This document shows positions 1 to 7,927 of a stretch of 64,000 bases of DNA, in pieces. The position numbers and the translations under genes were made by a program. Source of the stretch: Psychroserpens sp041224425 (GTDB taxonomy: Bacteria; Bacteroidota; Bacteroidia; Flavobacteriales; Flavobacteriaceae); contig NZ_JBGFGL010000076.1 in NCBI RefSeq assembly GCF_041224425.1, positions 294,972 to 358,971 of the forward strand, read 5' to 3'. The notes under the pieces were generated by a model that made no database searches, was not told the origin of the DNA, and saw nothing but the letters and a program-made list of their open reading frames with translations. Each line of letters begins with the position of its first letter. Within the stretch, counting starts at the first letter, position 1.

Positions 1-16
1 CGAACACTGACACTTT

Positions 17-547
17 ATGCAACTAGACCAATTAGTTATTCAATTCCAAAATAAGGATGAAAAGGCTTTTGAAAGCCTATACCATATGTACAAGGATAGT
101 ATGCATGGAGTTATATTCAATATTGTTCGAGATCACGATATTGCTCAAGAGGTCCTTCAAGATGTCTTTATTAAAGCTTGGCATAATGCCTCAACCTATA
201 ACACATCTAAAGGACGCTTTTTCACCTGGATCTTAAATATTGCCAGAAATGCAGCTATAGATAAAACAAGATCTAAAGCGTTTAAGAATAGTAACAAGAA
301 CCTCAATGCGGATTTTTTCGTAGATATCATACACAGCAATGAAAACTTAGACAATAAAACCGATGCGATTGGCATCAAGAAATTTGTTGGCAAGTTGGCG
401 AAAAAATGTAAAGAGGTGATTGAGCTCCTTTATTTTAAAGGATTCACCCAAAAAGAAGCCTCTGAAAGTTTAGATATGCCTATTGGAACAATCAAAACTA
501 GAAATAGAAATTGTATCAAGGAATTGCGACAAATGTTAGTGAATTAA
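17..547 (+). CDS. ECF-type RNA polymerase sigma factor
   Basis: A 176-residue sigma-70 family protein of the extracytoplasmic function class, which directs RNA polymerase to a small stress or envelope regulon. Sigma region 2 lies at about residues 10-80 (AQEVLQDVFIKAW, then the GRFFTWILNIARNAAID stretch). Region 4 lies at about 120-175, with a helix-turn-helix around FTQKEASESLDMPIGTIKTR. The next gene starts 1 base after its stop and encodes an RskA-like anti-sigma factor, so the pair is a co-transcribed sigma/anti-sigma unit. Only 16 bases of upstream sequence are in the window, so its promoter cannot be judged. Confidence 0.93.
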   Translation: MQLDQLVIQFQNKDEKAFESLYHMYKDSMHGVIFNIVRDHDIAQEVLQDVFIKAWHNASTYNTSKGRFFTWILNIARNAAIDKTRSKAFKNSNKNLNADFFVDIIHSNENLDNKTDAIGIKKFVGKLAKKCKEVIELLYFKGFTQKEASESLDMPIGTIKTRNRNCIKELRQMLVN

Positions 548-548
548 A

Positions 549-1349
549 ATGGATATTAAAGCTTATATAGAAACTGGAATATTAGAGTTGTACGTCACAG
601 GCCAACTTTCTGAAAAGGAAAATCAGGACGTCTATGACCTGATGCGACAACATCCTGAAATTTTACAGGAAGTACTTGAAATTGAAACCGCCTACATAAA
701 ACTTGGTGAAGCGGTTTCTCCTGGAGTAAGTGAACGTACCATGGCATTAATCAAGGAACAACTTGAATTTAACCCTGATGATGCAAAAGTAATTCCTATG
801 CCTAGATCTAGAACCAAATGGTTTACTTATACAGGTTGGGCTGCAGCCCTTATTTTTGGCGCAGGTTTGTTATGGACAATCACTCAAAACAAACAATTGG
901 AAGTACAACTATCTGATGCTGATATTGAAAACAGATATTTAGAGCAACAAATAGAGCAAGCTAAAACCGATTTAGCTTCCAAAGAACAACTATTCAATGT
1001 ACTACGTGATCGCAATATAATTTCTGTACCACTAGGTGGTCAAGGGAATTTTGCAGATTCGTATGCTAAGGTATATTGGAACAAGGCCGACAATAGTATC
1101 TATTTAGATGCTCAAGGACTTCCTAATGCTCCTGAAGGTAAAGTTTGGCAAGTATGGTCGTTGACCTTAAATCCATTGACACCTACAAGTTTAGGAACCA
1201 TTGATGATTTCAATGACGATGAAAACAAAATCTTTGAAATTGCTAATGCCAACGAAAGCGAGGCTTTTGGAATTACTTTAGAACCTGCTGGTGGTAGTGA
1301 ATCTCCTACTATGGAGCAATTGTATACTTTAGGTGTCGTTACACCTTAA
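549..1349 (+). CDS. anti-sigma factor, RskA C-terminal domain
   Basis: A 266-residue membrane-anchored anti-sigma factor that should sequester the sigma factor encoded just upstream. An N-terminal cytoplasmic region (1-80) is followed by one membrane helix at about 92-112 (YTGWAAALIFGAGLLW), a short coiled coil (about 115-155) and an extracytoplasmic RskA-type domain (about 160-266; SIYLDAQGLPNAPEGKVWQV). No HxxxCxxC zinc motif is visible in the N-terminal part, so it would be a zinc-free version of the sigma-binding domain. Domain order matches anti-sigma-K factors; the signal it senses is unknown. Confidence 0.88.
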   Translation: MDIKAYIETGILELYVTGQLSEKENQDVYDLMRQHPEILQEVLEIETAYIKLGEAVSPGVSERTMALIKEQLEFNPDDAKVIPMPRSRTKWFTYTGWAAALIFGAGLLWTITQNKQLEVQLSDADIENRYLEQQIEQAKTDLASKEQLFNVLRDRNIISVPLGGQGNFADSYAKVYWNKADNSIYLDAQGLPNAPEGKVWQVWSLTLNPLTPTSLGTIDDFNDDENKIFEIANANESEAFGITLEPAGGSESPTMEQLYTLGVVTP

Positions 1350-1413
1350 ATTTCAAACAATATATGGTTTTGACTCTTCCCCTTAGTTAGGGCTAAAATA
1401 ATATTTGTAAAAA

Positions 1414-1447
1414 GAAAGCACCTGTTGGGAATCCAACAAGTGCTTTC
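1414..1447. terminator. strong hairpin after the sigma/anti-sigma pair
   Basis: GAAAGCAC-TGTTGG pairs with CCAACA-GTGCTTTC around a GAAT loop, with one unpaired position. No T-run follows on the plus strand; the flanking A-run at 1409-1413 gives a T-run only on the minus strand. It may be a 3' end or processing hairpin rather than a classical terminator. Confidence 0.45.
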
Positions 1448-1705
1448 AACTAACAAAAAAACTCTAAAATACCATAACATAATTATGGTAACCCTTATAA
1501 AGGTTTGGTTGTTAGCTTTCAATCAACCCTAAAACAAATTATTTGCAATTTTTCTTTTTCATGTATAATTGATTTTAAATGAGATCGTTTCAATATGTTA
1601 TATCTAATTATTCATGTTTCAAATACACATACGAAAAACAGTCGTCTTGGGTTTTGTTAAAATTTTGTTAATGAAATAAAATTGAACATGGTTCAGATAA
1701 AAATT

Positions 1706-1714
1706 TAACTTTGC
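1706..1714 (+). promoter_or_regulatory. -7 promoter element upstream of the LETM1-like gene
   Basis: TAACTTTGC fits the Bacteroidota -7 consensus TAnnTTTG. It ends 21 bases before the ATG at 1736, and a TTG lies about 21 bases upstream (1682-1684) as a possible -33 box. Confidence 0.6.
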
Positions 1715-1735
1715 AGAGTCTTTAATTACTAAATC

Positions 1736-2920
1736 ATGAATCCGTCAGCCCAAGGTTGGATTGAAAAGTTTTGTTCTCAGATTGAAAGAAACGGTTTGCC
1801 CTATAAGGACTATGATAGCCTCTACACTGAATTGAAATCCTTTGGCTTTATTTATGGCGTAAATGTTGGCATCACGAAAGCTATTGAACAAACCCTTACC
1901 TACTCTGAAGATGAATTGGCAAAAATCAATTTAATTACTGGTCTATACCATATCTACCGATTTCAGAATTCAACATTCAACGCTACCAATTTCATAGAGG
2001 AGTTGCTTAAGTTTTATAAATCACTTGAGGTTTCCGATTTATCGCTTTGGGATAAATTGGTTATAGGAAAAAGCAACAGTTCTCTTTTGGAACGATTAAT
2101 TCACGATAGAATTAAGATTGAAGACAATAACATAAGTAGAAATTTCAACAAGTCCATCACCAACTCCTTATTGTTTGTAGATGTTTTGGCTTTTCATCAA
2201 TTTATTACCCACAATACAGATCCTAAAACCTATTCAGCAAATCTTGAAAGCATTATTGTTGGTACACTTTACCAATCGTTGAATTCGAAAAGCAAAATCA
2301 CCGATTACGACAAACAAATTATAGAAGTCATTGAAGCTTCAACCAGTTTGCCTAAGATTGATATTGATGTAGAGGATTTAATTTTTGATATTGATTATGA
2401 TATCAATCTCAATGAAAAGCACTATCTCATTGATTTAATGTGCCTATCTATTTGGGATGATGAGATTTTGGAAAAATCTGAATATCATTTTTTGGTACAA
2501 TTAGCACAACGTTTAGATATAGGTAACAAAGTGATACAAGATTCTATATTGTCTGTATCTGAATTTCACATCAAGCATAAAAAAGAGGTACTCTTGTTTC
2601 AGCAAACAAATCCTATTGCTAATTTTTATGATAATTCCACGCAATTAGTCACAAAACTCATAAGGAGAAATAGCAAACGTCTTGTGAAAGAGTTGCAACA
2701 AAGCAAGGAACTGATGCTTCTCATTACCAAATCCACTCATTCTGATTTAACCAAAGAAGAGCAGAAAAAACTACAGTCGCAATTGATTGATGTGCTCAAA
2801 ACTGTTCCTAGTTTGGCGATATTCATGTTACCAGGTGGTGCTATTTTGTTACCAATATTCGCCAAACTGATTCCAAATTTACTGCCTTCTGCTTTTGATG
2901 ACAATCGTATAGAGGACTAG
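1736..2920 (+). CDS. LETM1-related biofilm-associated family protein
   Basis: A 394-residue protein resembling the flavobacterial family named LETM1-related biofilm-associated protein. Most of it is helical and acidic. The C-terminus (about 310-385) has the LETM1-like feature: a basic helix (LVTKLIRRNSKRLVKELQQ), an acidic linker and a hydrophobic segment PSLAIFMLPGGAILLPIF that could enter the membrane. There is no signal peptide. A J-like protein follows 87 bases downstream on the same strand and may be co-expressed. Function is not established; a link to cation exchange, as in mitochondrial LETM1, would be inference only. Confidence 0.75.
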   Translation: MNPSAQGWIEKFCSQIERNGLPYKDYDSLYTELKSFGFIYGVNVGITKAIEQTLTYSEDELAKINLITGLYHIYRFQNSTFNATNFIEELLKFYKSLEVSDLSLWDKLVIGKSNSSLLERLIHDRIKIEDNNISRNFNKSITNSLLFVDVLAFHQFITHNTDPKTYSANLESIIVGTLYQSLNSKSKITDYDKQIIEVIEASTSLPKIDIDVEDLIFDIDYDINLNEKHYLIDLMCLSIWDDEILEKSEYHFLVQLAQRLDIGNKVIQDSILSVSEFHIKHKKEVLLFQQTNPIANFYDNSTQLVTKLIRRNSKRLVKELQQSKELMLLITKSTHSDLTKEEQKKLQSQLIDVLKTVPSLAIFMLPGGAILLPIFAKLIPNLLPSAFDDNRIED

Positions 2921-3007
2921 AAGTTATCAATCTCTAATTTTAGTTCGTAACAATTTCAATAGAATACCGTCCAATAAACAATTCTAACCAATTCTATATC
3001 AAACCTT

Positions 3008-3448
3008 ATGGAATTACCACAATATTACGAACTACTAAAGGTTGAAGATGGTGCTGATTTGGACACTATTAAAAAAGCCTTCAGAAGAGAAATTGCGCTA
3101 TACCATCCTGAAAAAAATTCGTCAGAAAATGCCAGACAGCATTTTGAAAAACTTGTTGAAGCTTTTGATATCTTATCACATCCAGACAAACGACGCGCCT
3201 ATGATGATTGGTTAAAGCAACAAGCAAACAACAAACCTGTCGTTATTGCACAAAAACAGGAATCGCAGTATCAAGATTGGAAAAAAGAAGCGAAGAAAAA
3301 ATCGGATACGTTTTGGAATTCTGACCTTGCCGATCTTTTGGTATTGGATTTATTTCTTGATGCAGGATTAAGCAGTTTGTTTTCTGGAGCTGACGGACTT
3401 TTAGATGGTATTGGAGATTCCCTTGGCGATATATTTGATATCTTTTAA
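3008..3448 (+). CDS. J domain-like protein with HPE in place of HPD
   Basis: A 146-residue protein with an N-terminal J domain (about 3-67: YYELLKVEDGADLDTIKKAF, then HFEKLVEAFDILSHPDKRRAYD). The loop that activates DnaK is normally HPD; here residues 33-35 are His-Pro-Glu, read from CAT CCT GAA. The HPD at 58-60 lies in helix IV and is not the catalytic loop. The rest is a charged linker and a hydrophobic, Gly/Asp-rich tail (about 110-146). It may bind a client or DnaK weakly, or be a J-like scaffold. Its stop overlaps the stop of the convergent regulator gene by 4 bases. Confidence 0.8.
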   Translation: MELPQYYELLKVEDGADLDTIKKAFRREIALYHPEKNSSENARQHFEKLVEAFDILSHPDKRRAYDDWLKQQANNKPVVIAQKQESQYQDWKKEAKKKSDTFWNSDLADLLVLDLFLDAGLSSLFSGADGLLDGIGDSLGDIFDIF

Positions 3449-4200
3449 GACAACCAATCCTTAAAATCCTTTACACGTTCACGAGCCACTATAACCTCCT
3501 GTTCTTTAAATGTGTTAAGCTTGATTTGCAATCTGGAATTGGTATAGCTAATCATATCATCTATAGCATTGATATTGACAAAGAACTTTCTACTGATCCT
3601 AAAAAATTTATGCGGTTCCAATTCATCCTCTAGCTGCTCTAAAGTGGTATCTAGCAAATAGTTTCTACCTTCGGTTGTATAGGCATAAGTACCTTTGTTT
3701 TCGCTATAAAAACATTCAATTTCGTCAATGTTTATGAGTTTCAAATGCTGACCAACCTTTACCGAAAACCGCTTCTTGTATTCACGTTCTATCGGATTTA
3801 CAAGTAACTTTTTTATATCATCAAAATCGAGCGTAACCGACTTCTGTTGAGGTGCCATGTGTTTATATTTTGAAACTGCTTTTTCTAGATCCATTTCATC
3901 AATAGGCTTCAATAAATAGTCAATACTATTCAACTTGAATGCTTGCAAAGCATATTCATCATAAGCAGTTGTAAATATCACAGCCGAATTAATTTCCATA
4001 GCTTCAAAAATTTCGAATGAAAGTCCGTCACTTAACTGAATATCTAAAAAGATCAAATCAGGATGTTCATTGTTTTGAAACCATTCCAACGATTCTTCAA
4101 CTGAATGCAGCAAGGTTTGTGCTTCCATATCCAATTCAGAAAGCATACGCTGTAGTCGTCTTGCTGATGGTTTTTCGTCTTCTATGATGATGATATTCAT
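3445..4200 (-). CDS. LytTR-family response regulator
   Basis: A 251-residue response regulator, last gene of the minus-strand two-component operon. The receiver domain (1-120) has acidic residues E7/D8, phospho-acceptor D53 in FLDIQLSDG, T77/T78 and K98 in LLKPID. The LytTR DNA-binding domain spans about 144-251 (FYSENKGTYAYT, FFRISRKFFVNINAI). It should be phosphorylated by the kinase at 5251-6603. A direct repeat of LytTR type at 7750-7779, upstream of the first gene of the operon, is a candidate target, implying autoregulation. Confidence 0.94.
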   Translation of the reverse strand: MNIIIIEDEKPSARRLQRMLSELDMEAQTLLHSVEESLEWFQNNEHPDLIFLDIQLSDGLSFEIFEAMEINSAVIFTTAYDEYALQAFKLNSIDYLLKPIDEMDLEKAVSKYKHMAPQQKSVTLDFDDIKKLLVNPIEREYKKRFSVKVGQHLKLINIDEIECFYSENKGTYAYTTEGRNYLLDTTLEQLEDELEPHKFFRISRKFFVNINAIDDMISYTNSRLQIKLNTFKEQEVIVARERVKDFKDWLS

Positions 4201-4226
4201 TACTTAATTTTTTATAATGTTAAATA

Positions 4227-4547
4227 TTATTCCCAAAATGTTGTCTCTTCGTTTTTCTCTTTTAAGATGGATTCTATTTTTTTATCCTCCCAACGTTTAC
4301 TGAAAAACAATTTCCCTTTATAGACAGACCAAGCATGTATGATAATAAAAAGTGTCCACAATACCATGATTGCAATATTCAATGCTGTGATTTCACTTTG
4401 ATAAGGTCCAGTCATGATATAAAAATTATAAGCTAGAAGAGCCATCGCAATTACGTAAAGCATCAAATGCAAGTAAAAGGTCTGAAGGCGTTTGACTTTT
4501 TTCTTAGCCGCTAAATACTTTTGTTTTTCAGATTCATTAAATTCCAT
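4227..4547 (-). CDS. 2TM domain membrane protein (1 of 3)
   Basis: A 106-residue protein of the 2TM domain family: a basic N-terminal helix (YLAAKKKVKRLQTFYLHL), two membrane helices (about 25-45 and 55-75), then the conserved tail pattern FFSKRWEDKKIESIL. The same layout ends the histidine kinase of this operon. It lies 26 bases upstream of the response regulator gene. The family has no assigned biochemical role. Similarity to the kinase's own tail suggests it may pair with the kinase in the membrane or modulate it, which is inference. Confidence 0.88.
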   Translation of the reverse strand: MEFNESEKQKYLAAKKKVKRLQTFYLHLMLYVIAMALLAYNFYIMTGPYQSEITALNIAIMVLWTLFIIIHAWSVYKGKLFFSKRWEDKKIESILKEKNEETTFWE

Positions 4548-4568
4548 AATACTTGAAACTTAAAAGGT

Positions 4569-4904
4569 TTACTCCCAATGTTTTTGATCTTTATCCATGT
4601 ATTCCCTTATTTTTCGCTCTTCCCAGTTTTTACCAAACATAAAGTCTGGTCCAAAAACGCCCAAGAAGTGAAATAGTAAACCGATGCCCCAAAAAATAGC
4701 TGTAGCAAAAGTTCCAAAGCTCCAAAAACGTCCTCCATTAAAAACGATGAGACAAATGATGAAGATATTAATGATGACATATGATGCCAAATGCCAATAA
4801 AATCCGATAAGGTTTTTTACCTTTTTTTGAGCTCTTAAATAGGCTTCTTCTCTTTCAAAGGCACGTTGTTGATCACTTTTATAAGGTTCTATTTGATTTT
4901 CCAT
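4569..4904 (-). CDS. 2TM domain membrane protein (2 of 3)
   Basis: A 111-residue paralogue of its neighbours. After a hydrophilic N-terminus comes AYLRAQKKVKNLIGFYWHL, then two membrane helices (about 40-60 and 68-90) joined by a Gly-rich turn, and the family tail FMFGKNWEERKIREYMDKD. The spacing to both adjacent 2TM genes is about 12-21 bases, as expected within one transcript. It is more hydrophobic between the helices than copy 1, with several aromatic residues (FWSFGTFATAIFWGIG). Function unknown. Confidence 0.88.
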   Translation of the reverse strand: MENQIEPYKSDQQRAFEREEAYLRAQKKVKNLIGFYWHLASYVIINIFIICLIVFNGGRFWSFGTFATAIFWGIGLLFHFLGVFGPDFMFGKNWEERKIREYMDKDQKHWE

Positions 4905-4916
4905 GATGTTTATTTT

Positions 4917-5246
4917 TTATGATTTAAACGAATTGTCTTCGTCCATATATTTCTTTAAACGTTTAGCTTCCCAGTCTTTTCCGAGGATATAGTCTAAGCC
5001 AAATACTGAAAACAGGTGAATTGCCACTGCGATTCCCCAAAGGATCCATAAAGCAAATGTTCCATAATCCATAACAGCTTCATTAAAGGATTCTCCGTTA
5101 TGTATGTTGCGCCATACTTTTGCAATACTAATAATCGTATTTATGATAAGGTAGGCTGCAATATGCAAATACAAACGCTTTAATTTATCGACCTTAGATT
5201 TGGCTCTTATGTAATTATATTCTTTTGAAAACTCTTTCATGGTCAT
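4917..5246 (-). CDS. 2TM domain membrane protein (3 of 3)
   Basis: A 109-residue 2TM protein (YNYIRAKSKVDKLKRLYLHI, two membrane helices, tail YILGKDWEAKRLKKYMDED). An upstream in-frame ATG at 5285 would overlap the kinase gene by 35 bases. The start at 5246 (MTMKEF), or the ATG at 5240 two codons later, begins just after the kinase stop and gives an N-terminus matching the other 2TM proteins, so 5246 is preferred here. It is the first of three tandem copies downstream of the kinase, which carries a fourth copy. Confidence 0.83.
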   Translation of the reverse strand: MTMKEFSKEYNYIRAKSKVDKLKRLYLHIAAYLIINTIISIAKVWRNIHNGESFNEAVMDYGTFALWILWGIAVAIHLFSVFGLDYILGKDWEAKRLKKYMDEDNSFKS

Positions 5247-5250
5247 TATA

Positions 5251-6603
5251 TTAACTCCATCTACCGTTTTCATTTTCCTCTTCACGCATGTATTTTTCTA
5301 TTTGTCTTTTCTCCCAGTTAGACCCTAACATACCATCGTTGACATACACTTTATAAGCGTGAAATGCCAATCCTAATCCCCAACCTAACATTGGAAACCA
5401 AAACCATTGAATGGTGTGAGGTGTATAACGATACCAAATAAAAAACAGGAATGGTATCACTAAACAGTAGGATATTAAACTGTAATAAAACTCCTTTAGT
5501 TCTTCAACACGTTTACGTGCTCTGACATATCTGTCGTCAAATTTTGATTTTGGTTCTATAGCTCTCATAATTGATACTTGTTTTGTAAGCATAGGAATTG
5601 CCACTGCAAAACTTTTTGCTTCTTGATTGATTGATACTTTCTTATTTGACAATAATTTGTAGCGTTGCTTGATATTTTCAAGACCAACACCACTGCTCTT
5701 CTTTACAATTTGCTTTGGCTGAAGGTTGTTCTCCACAACAAGCATACTTCCTGCTTCATATATTTTGATGTGTAACGGTTTACTGCTCGTTACCATATTG
5801 TGTTTTACAGCATTTTCCAATAACAGTTGCAATGATAAAGGCACAACTTTACTTTCAGGGTTTTGAGCCTTATCTGGAATTTCAAAAACGATACTATCCT
5901 CAAATCGCATTTTCAATAAGGACATATAGGTTCTTGCAAAATCCAGTTCTTCATCGACAGTCACCAATTCTTTGTTCTTTTGCTCCAAAACGTAGCGATA
6001 GACTTTAGATAAAGACGTTGTGAACTTTTGGGCATTTTTCGGATTTTCCTCTATTAAGCTTGTCAATACATTTAAACTATTGAACAGAAAATGAGGATCC
6101 AACTGATTCTTAAGAGCATCGAATCTGGCACTTGCTGCTCCTGCAATTACTTTTTGCTCTTTGATCTTATTTTTTTGATAGCGATTGTAAAAATAAATCA
6201 CATAAAAAATAGAGACGATCGTTAGTGTAATCCATAAACCGAAAGAATAGCCTCGCCAAGATTCATTTGCAATAAAGGTTTCAAATGGCTCTTTAAAAAT
6301 TATGACCTCAACTAAAACCCTCAAGAAAAAGATAGTAATCAATGTAATTACAGTACTACCCAAAATTCCGAAGACGATTCGTTGAATAATCTCATACGCT
6401 TTGAACTTGCGCTTTTCCATATAGTTAAAGTACAGCGTATTGACATAATTGATGGCAAAAGTATAAAGTTGGTATATGGCAAAGTAAATTAAGAACTCGT
6501 TCACATTCTTATAGTGAAATCCGCCTTCAAACAAGGTTCCAATGACAAATACGACACATCCTAAAAGGAAGGTAACAATGATATTCTTAACTAACTTTGA
6601 CAT
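5251..6603 (-). CDS. LytS-type sensor histidine kinase with C-terminal 2TM domain
   Basis: A 450-residue kinase. Four hydrophobic segments lie within residues 1-140. A His_kinase domain follows with H171 in QLDPHFLFNSLNVL, an N-box around N264 (LLLENAVKHN) and a G-box (SSGVGLENIKQRY, about 303-315). Unusually, the catalytic domain is followed by a complete 2TM module (about 358-440: YVRARKRVEELKEFYYSL, two membrane helices, MLGSNWEKRQIEKYM), which returns the C-terminus to the membrane. The ATP-binding domain is thus tethered on both sides. Its partner is the LytTR regulator at 3445-4200. The stimulus is unknown. Confidence 0.92.
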   Translation of the reverse strand: MSKLVKNIIVTFLLGCVVFVIGTLFEGGFHYKNVNEFLIYFAIYQLYTFAINYVNTLYFNYMEKRKFKAYEIIQRIVFGILGSTVITLITIFFLRVLVEVIIFKEPFETFIANESWRGYSFGLWITLTIVSIFYVIYFYNRYQKNKIKEQKVIAGAASARFDALKNQLDPHFLFNSLNVLTSLIEENPKNAQKFTTSLSKVYRYVLEQKNKELVTVDEELDFARTYMSLLKMRFEDSIVFEIPDKAQNPESKVVPLSLQLLLENAVKHNMVTSSKPLHIKIYEAGSMLVVENNLQPKQIVKKSSGVGLENIKQRYKLLSNKKVSINQEAKSFAVAIPMLTKQVSIMRAIEPKSKFDDRYVRARKRVEELKEFYYSLISYCLVIPFLFFIWYRYTPHTIQWFWFPMLGWGLGLAFHAYKVYVNDGMLGSNWEKRQIEKYMREEENENGRWS

Positions 6604-6613
6604 AAGGCTTTAA

Positions 6614-7237
6614 TTATTCTTTACACGAAGCTAAAACTTGTTCTGCACGTTGCTTTCCCCAAGCTGGATGAAACTGACTTTCTGGTTTAAAGTTAACAAA
6701 AAGTTCAATGGATTTTTCTATGTCTGCACAAAATGGCGCTGTGTCTTGACCAAAATATCGAGCACTTCCCATATCCCATTCTGCTTTACTGAAAACAACT
6801 CTAGGATTTTCTGGTGCAAGCTGAAACGCTTTGTTGTACAACTCGTTGATTTTTCCAGAGTATTTCATTCCATAAGTCATTCCATCAAAAGCCACCCAAT
6901 TGGTCAATACATGTGCTTGTAACACCAATAATTCAGGGTTCTCTTTGCTAATGGCCATAGCCAAATCTAAATGCTCTTGAGCTTTATCCAATTGTGCCTT
7001 AAGCTTTGTTTCATCTTTAAGGTTCCAGCTTTTCAAACTGTTGATTTGCGCAATGTAATAATGTGGTAACCACTGATCGGTTTCTACATTAGAGATACGC
7101 TCGAACATGTTTTCTGCGTCATCCATATTATTTTGTTCCCAAAGGGAAAATGCCTTTTGCATGCCCTTTTCATAATTGGTTTGTGCAGTTACCATTGCAG
7201 TAACCAGAATGAGTACGATTGTAATTAGATGTTTCAT
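6614..7237 (-). CDS. secreted TPR-like protein
   Basis: A 207-residue exported protein, second gene of the LytTR operon. It has a Sec signal peptide (about 1-18, ending VTAQ) and helical repeats of TPR type (KAFSLWEQNNMDDAENMFER; EHLDLAMAISKENPELLVLQ; YNKAFQLAPENPRVVFSKAE). It starts 4 bases after the DUF2141 gene stop, and the kinase gene follows after 10 bases. No enzymatic motif is seen. A periplasmic scaffold or sensor-accessory role is plausible from context only. Confidence 0.8.
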   Translation of the reverse strand: MKHLITIVLILVTAMVTAQTNYEKGMQKAFSLWEQNNMDDAENMFERISNVETDQWLPHYYIAQINSLKSWNLKDETKLKAQLDKAQEHLDLAMAISKENPELLVLQAHVLTNWVAFDGMTYGMKYSGKINELYNKAFQLAPENPRVVFSKAEWDMGSARYFGQDTAPFCADIEKSIELFVNFKPESQFHPAWGKQRAEQVLASCKE

Positions 7238-7241
7238 GATA

Positions 7242-7667
7242 TTAAAGTGTTATAGTTTGTGTGATTGGTTTTGTACCGACTTCAAATTTAGCGTCCTCCC
7301 ATTTTGGTGGTCCCATAAATCCTTTGGCATTATTAGAGCAGCCGTAATCTTCTTTAGGAATACCCATAAAATTGGTGTCCATTTTTTTGTTTTCATTTTC
7401 ATCATGAAAAAAGGAAATGGCGTAAATACCCTTTGGAACATTTTCAAAAGTCACCATACAACTGTTATTCTCGATAGTACTTGAGGTGCTTTTAAGACCT
7501 TTTCCCAAGAAAGTGTTTTCTGAATCGTATAACGAAACATATACATGACCTTTATTGCTATCTAAATTCTCAATTTTTACAGTGATGTCTTGACCATTAT
7601 TTTCTTGTCCCCAAACCACTGTATGGCTAATTAAAACGAAGACCAAGATTTTTGCTAGTGTACCCAT
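7242..7667 (-). CDS. secreted DUF2141 family protein
   Basis: A 141-residue exported protein, first gene of the LytTR operon. A signal peptide (about 1-20) precedes a DUF2141 domain (about 28-135): ITVKIENLDSNKGHVYVSLY, the central FENVPKGIYAISFFHDENEN segment and the DTNFMGIPKEDYG motif typical of the family. Such proteins are predicted periplasmic beta-sandwiches of unknown function. Being the first gene after the promoter and the LytTR-type repeat, it may be a main regulated output of the system. Confidence 0.88.
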   Translation of the reverse strand: MGTLAKILVFVLISHTVVWGQENNGQDITVKIENLDSNKGHVYVSLYDSENTFLGKGLKSTSSTIENNSCMVTFENVPKGIYAISFFHDENENKKMDTNFMGIPKEDYGCSNNAKGFMGPPKWEDAKFEVGTKPITQTITL

Positions 7668-7707
7668 GATGATTGTGTTTAAATTATTTTTGTTCTGATT
7701 GATGGTA

Positions 7708-7715
7708 CAAAGATG
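7708..7715 (-). promoter_or_regulatory. putative -7 element of the LytTR/2TM operon
   Basis: Minus-strand CATCTTTG differs at one position from TAnnTTTG. It would start transcription near 7700-7704, about 35 bases before the DUF2141 start. The imperfect box is compatible with an activator-dependent promoter. Confidence 0.45.
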
Positions 7716-7749
7716 CTTAGGAACCCTTCATTTTAGAAATCTGAATGAC

Positions 7750-7779
7750 TGAATTGTAGTTTTCTGTAGATGAACTGTA
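7750..7779 (-). promoter_or_regulatory. LytTR-type direct repeat, putative operator
   Basis: On the minus strand, TACAGTTCA (7779-7771) and TACAATTCA (7758-7750) form a 9-bp direct repeat separated by 12 bases, a 21-bp period. ACAGTTCAT matches the published LytTR consensus [TA][AC][CA]GTTN[AG][TG] at every position; the second copy deviates once. It sits about 35 bases upstream of the -7 element of an operon encoding a LytTR regulator, a normal activator position. Confidence 0.55.
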
Positions 7780-7927
7780 AATTATAAAAAGACGAATTAC
7801 AATTTACATTTTAAGTGATGACAAATGGTGATTTTTCCGATGTGCTTTAAAACATCTTAATCCTATATTTTTAGGATATAAAACATTAAATTAGTTTTAG
7901 TAATACTAACCATCTAAACTTTACGCC

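Larger units (their letters stand above)
1350..1735. other. 386-base non-coding region with several inverted repeats
   Basis: No credible reading frame. Besides the hairpin at 1414-1447 there is an inverted repeat ACCATAA-CATAA-TTATGGT at 1471-1489, and a looser GGTTG...CAACC pair further right. The right end carries the promoter of the next gene. The inverted repeats are unexplained. Confidence 0.6.

Noticed and set aside
3179..3187. HPD tripeptide in the J-like protein
   Set aside because: It lies at residues 58-60 in helix IV (ILSHPDKRRAYD), not in the loop between helices II and III where the catalytic motif belongs, so it does not rescue the HPE change.
7860..7877. Inverted repeat ATCCTA-TATTTT-TAGGAT upstream of the subtilase gene
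   Set aside because: Only 6 bp per arm, AT-rich, and not repeated nearby; it could arise by chance.
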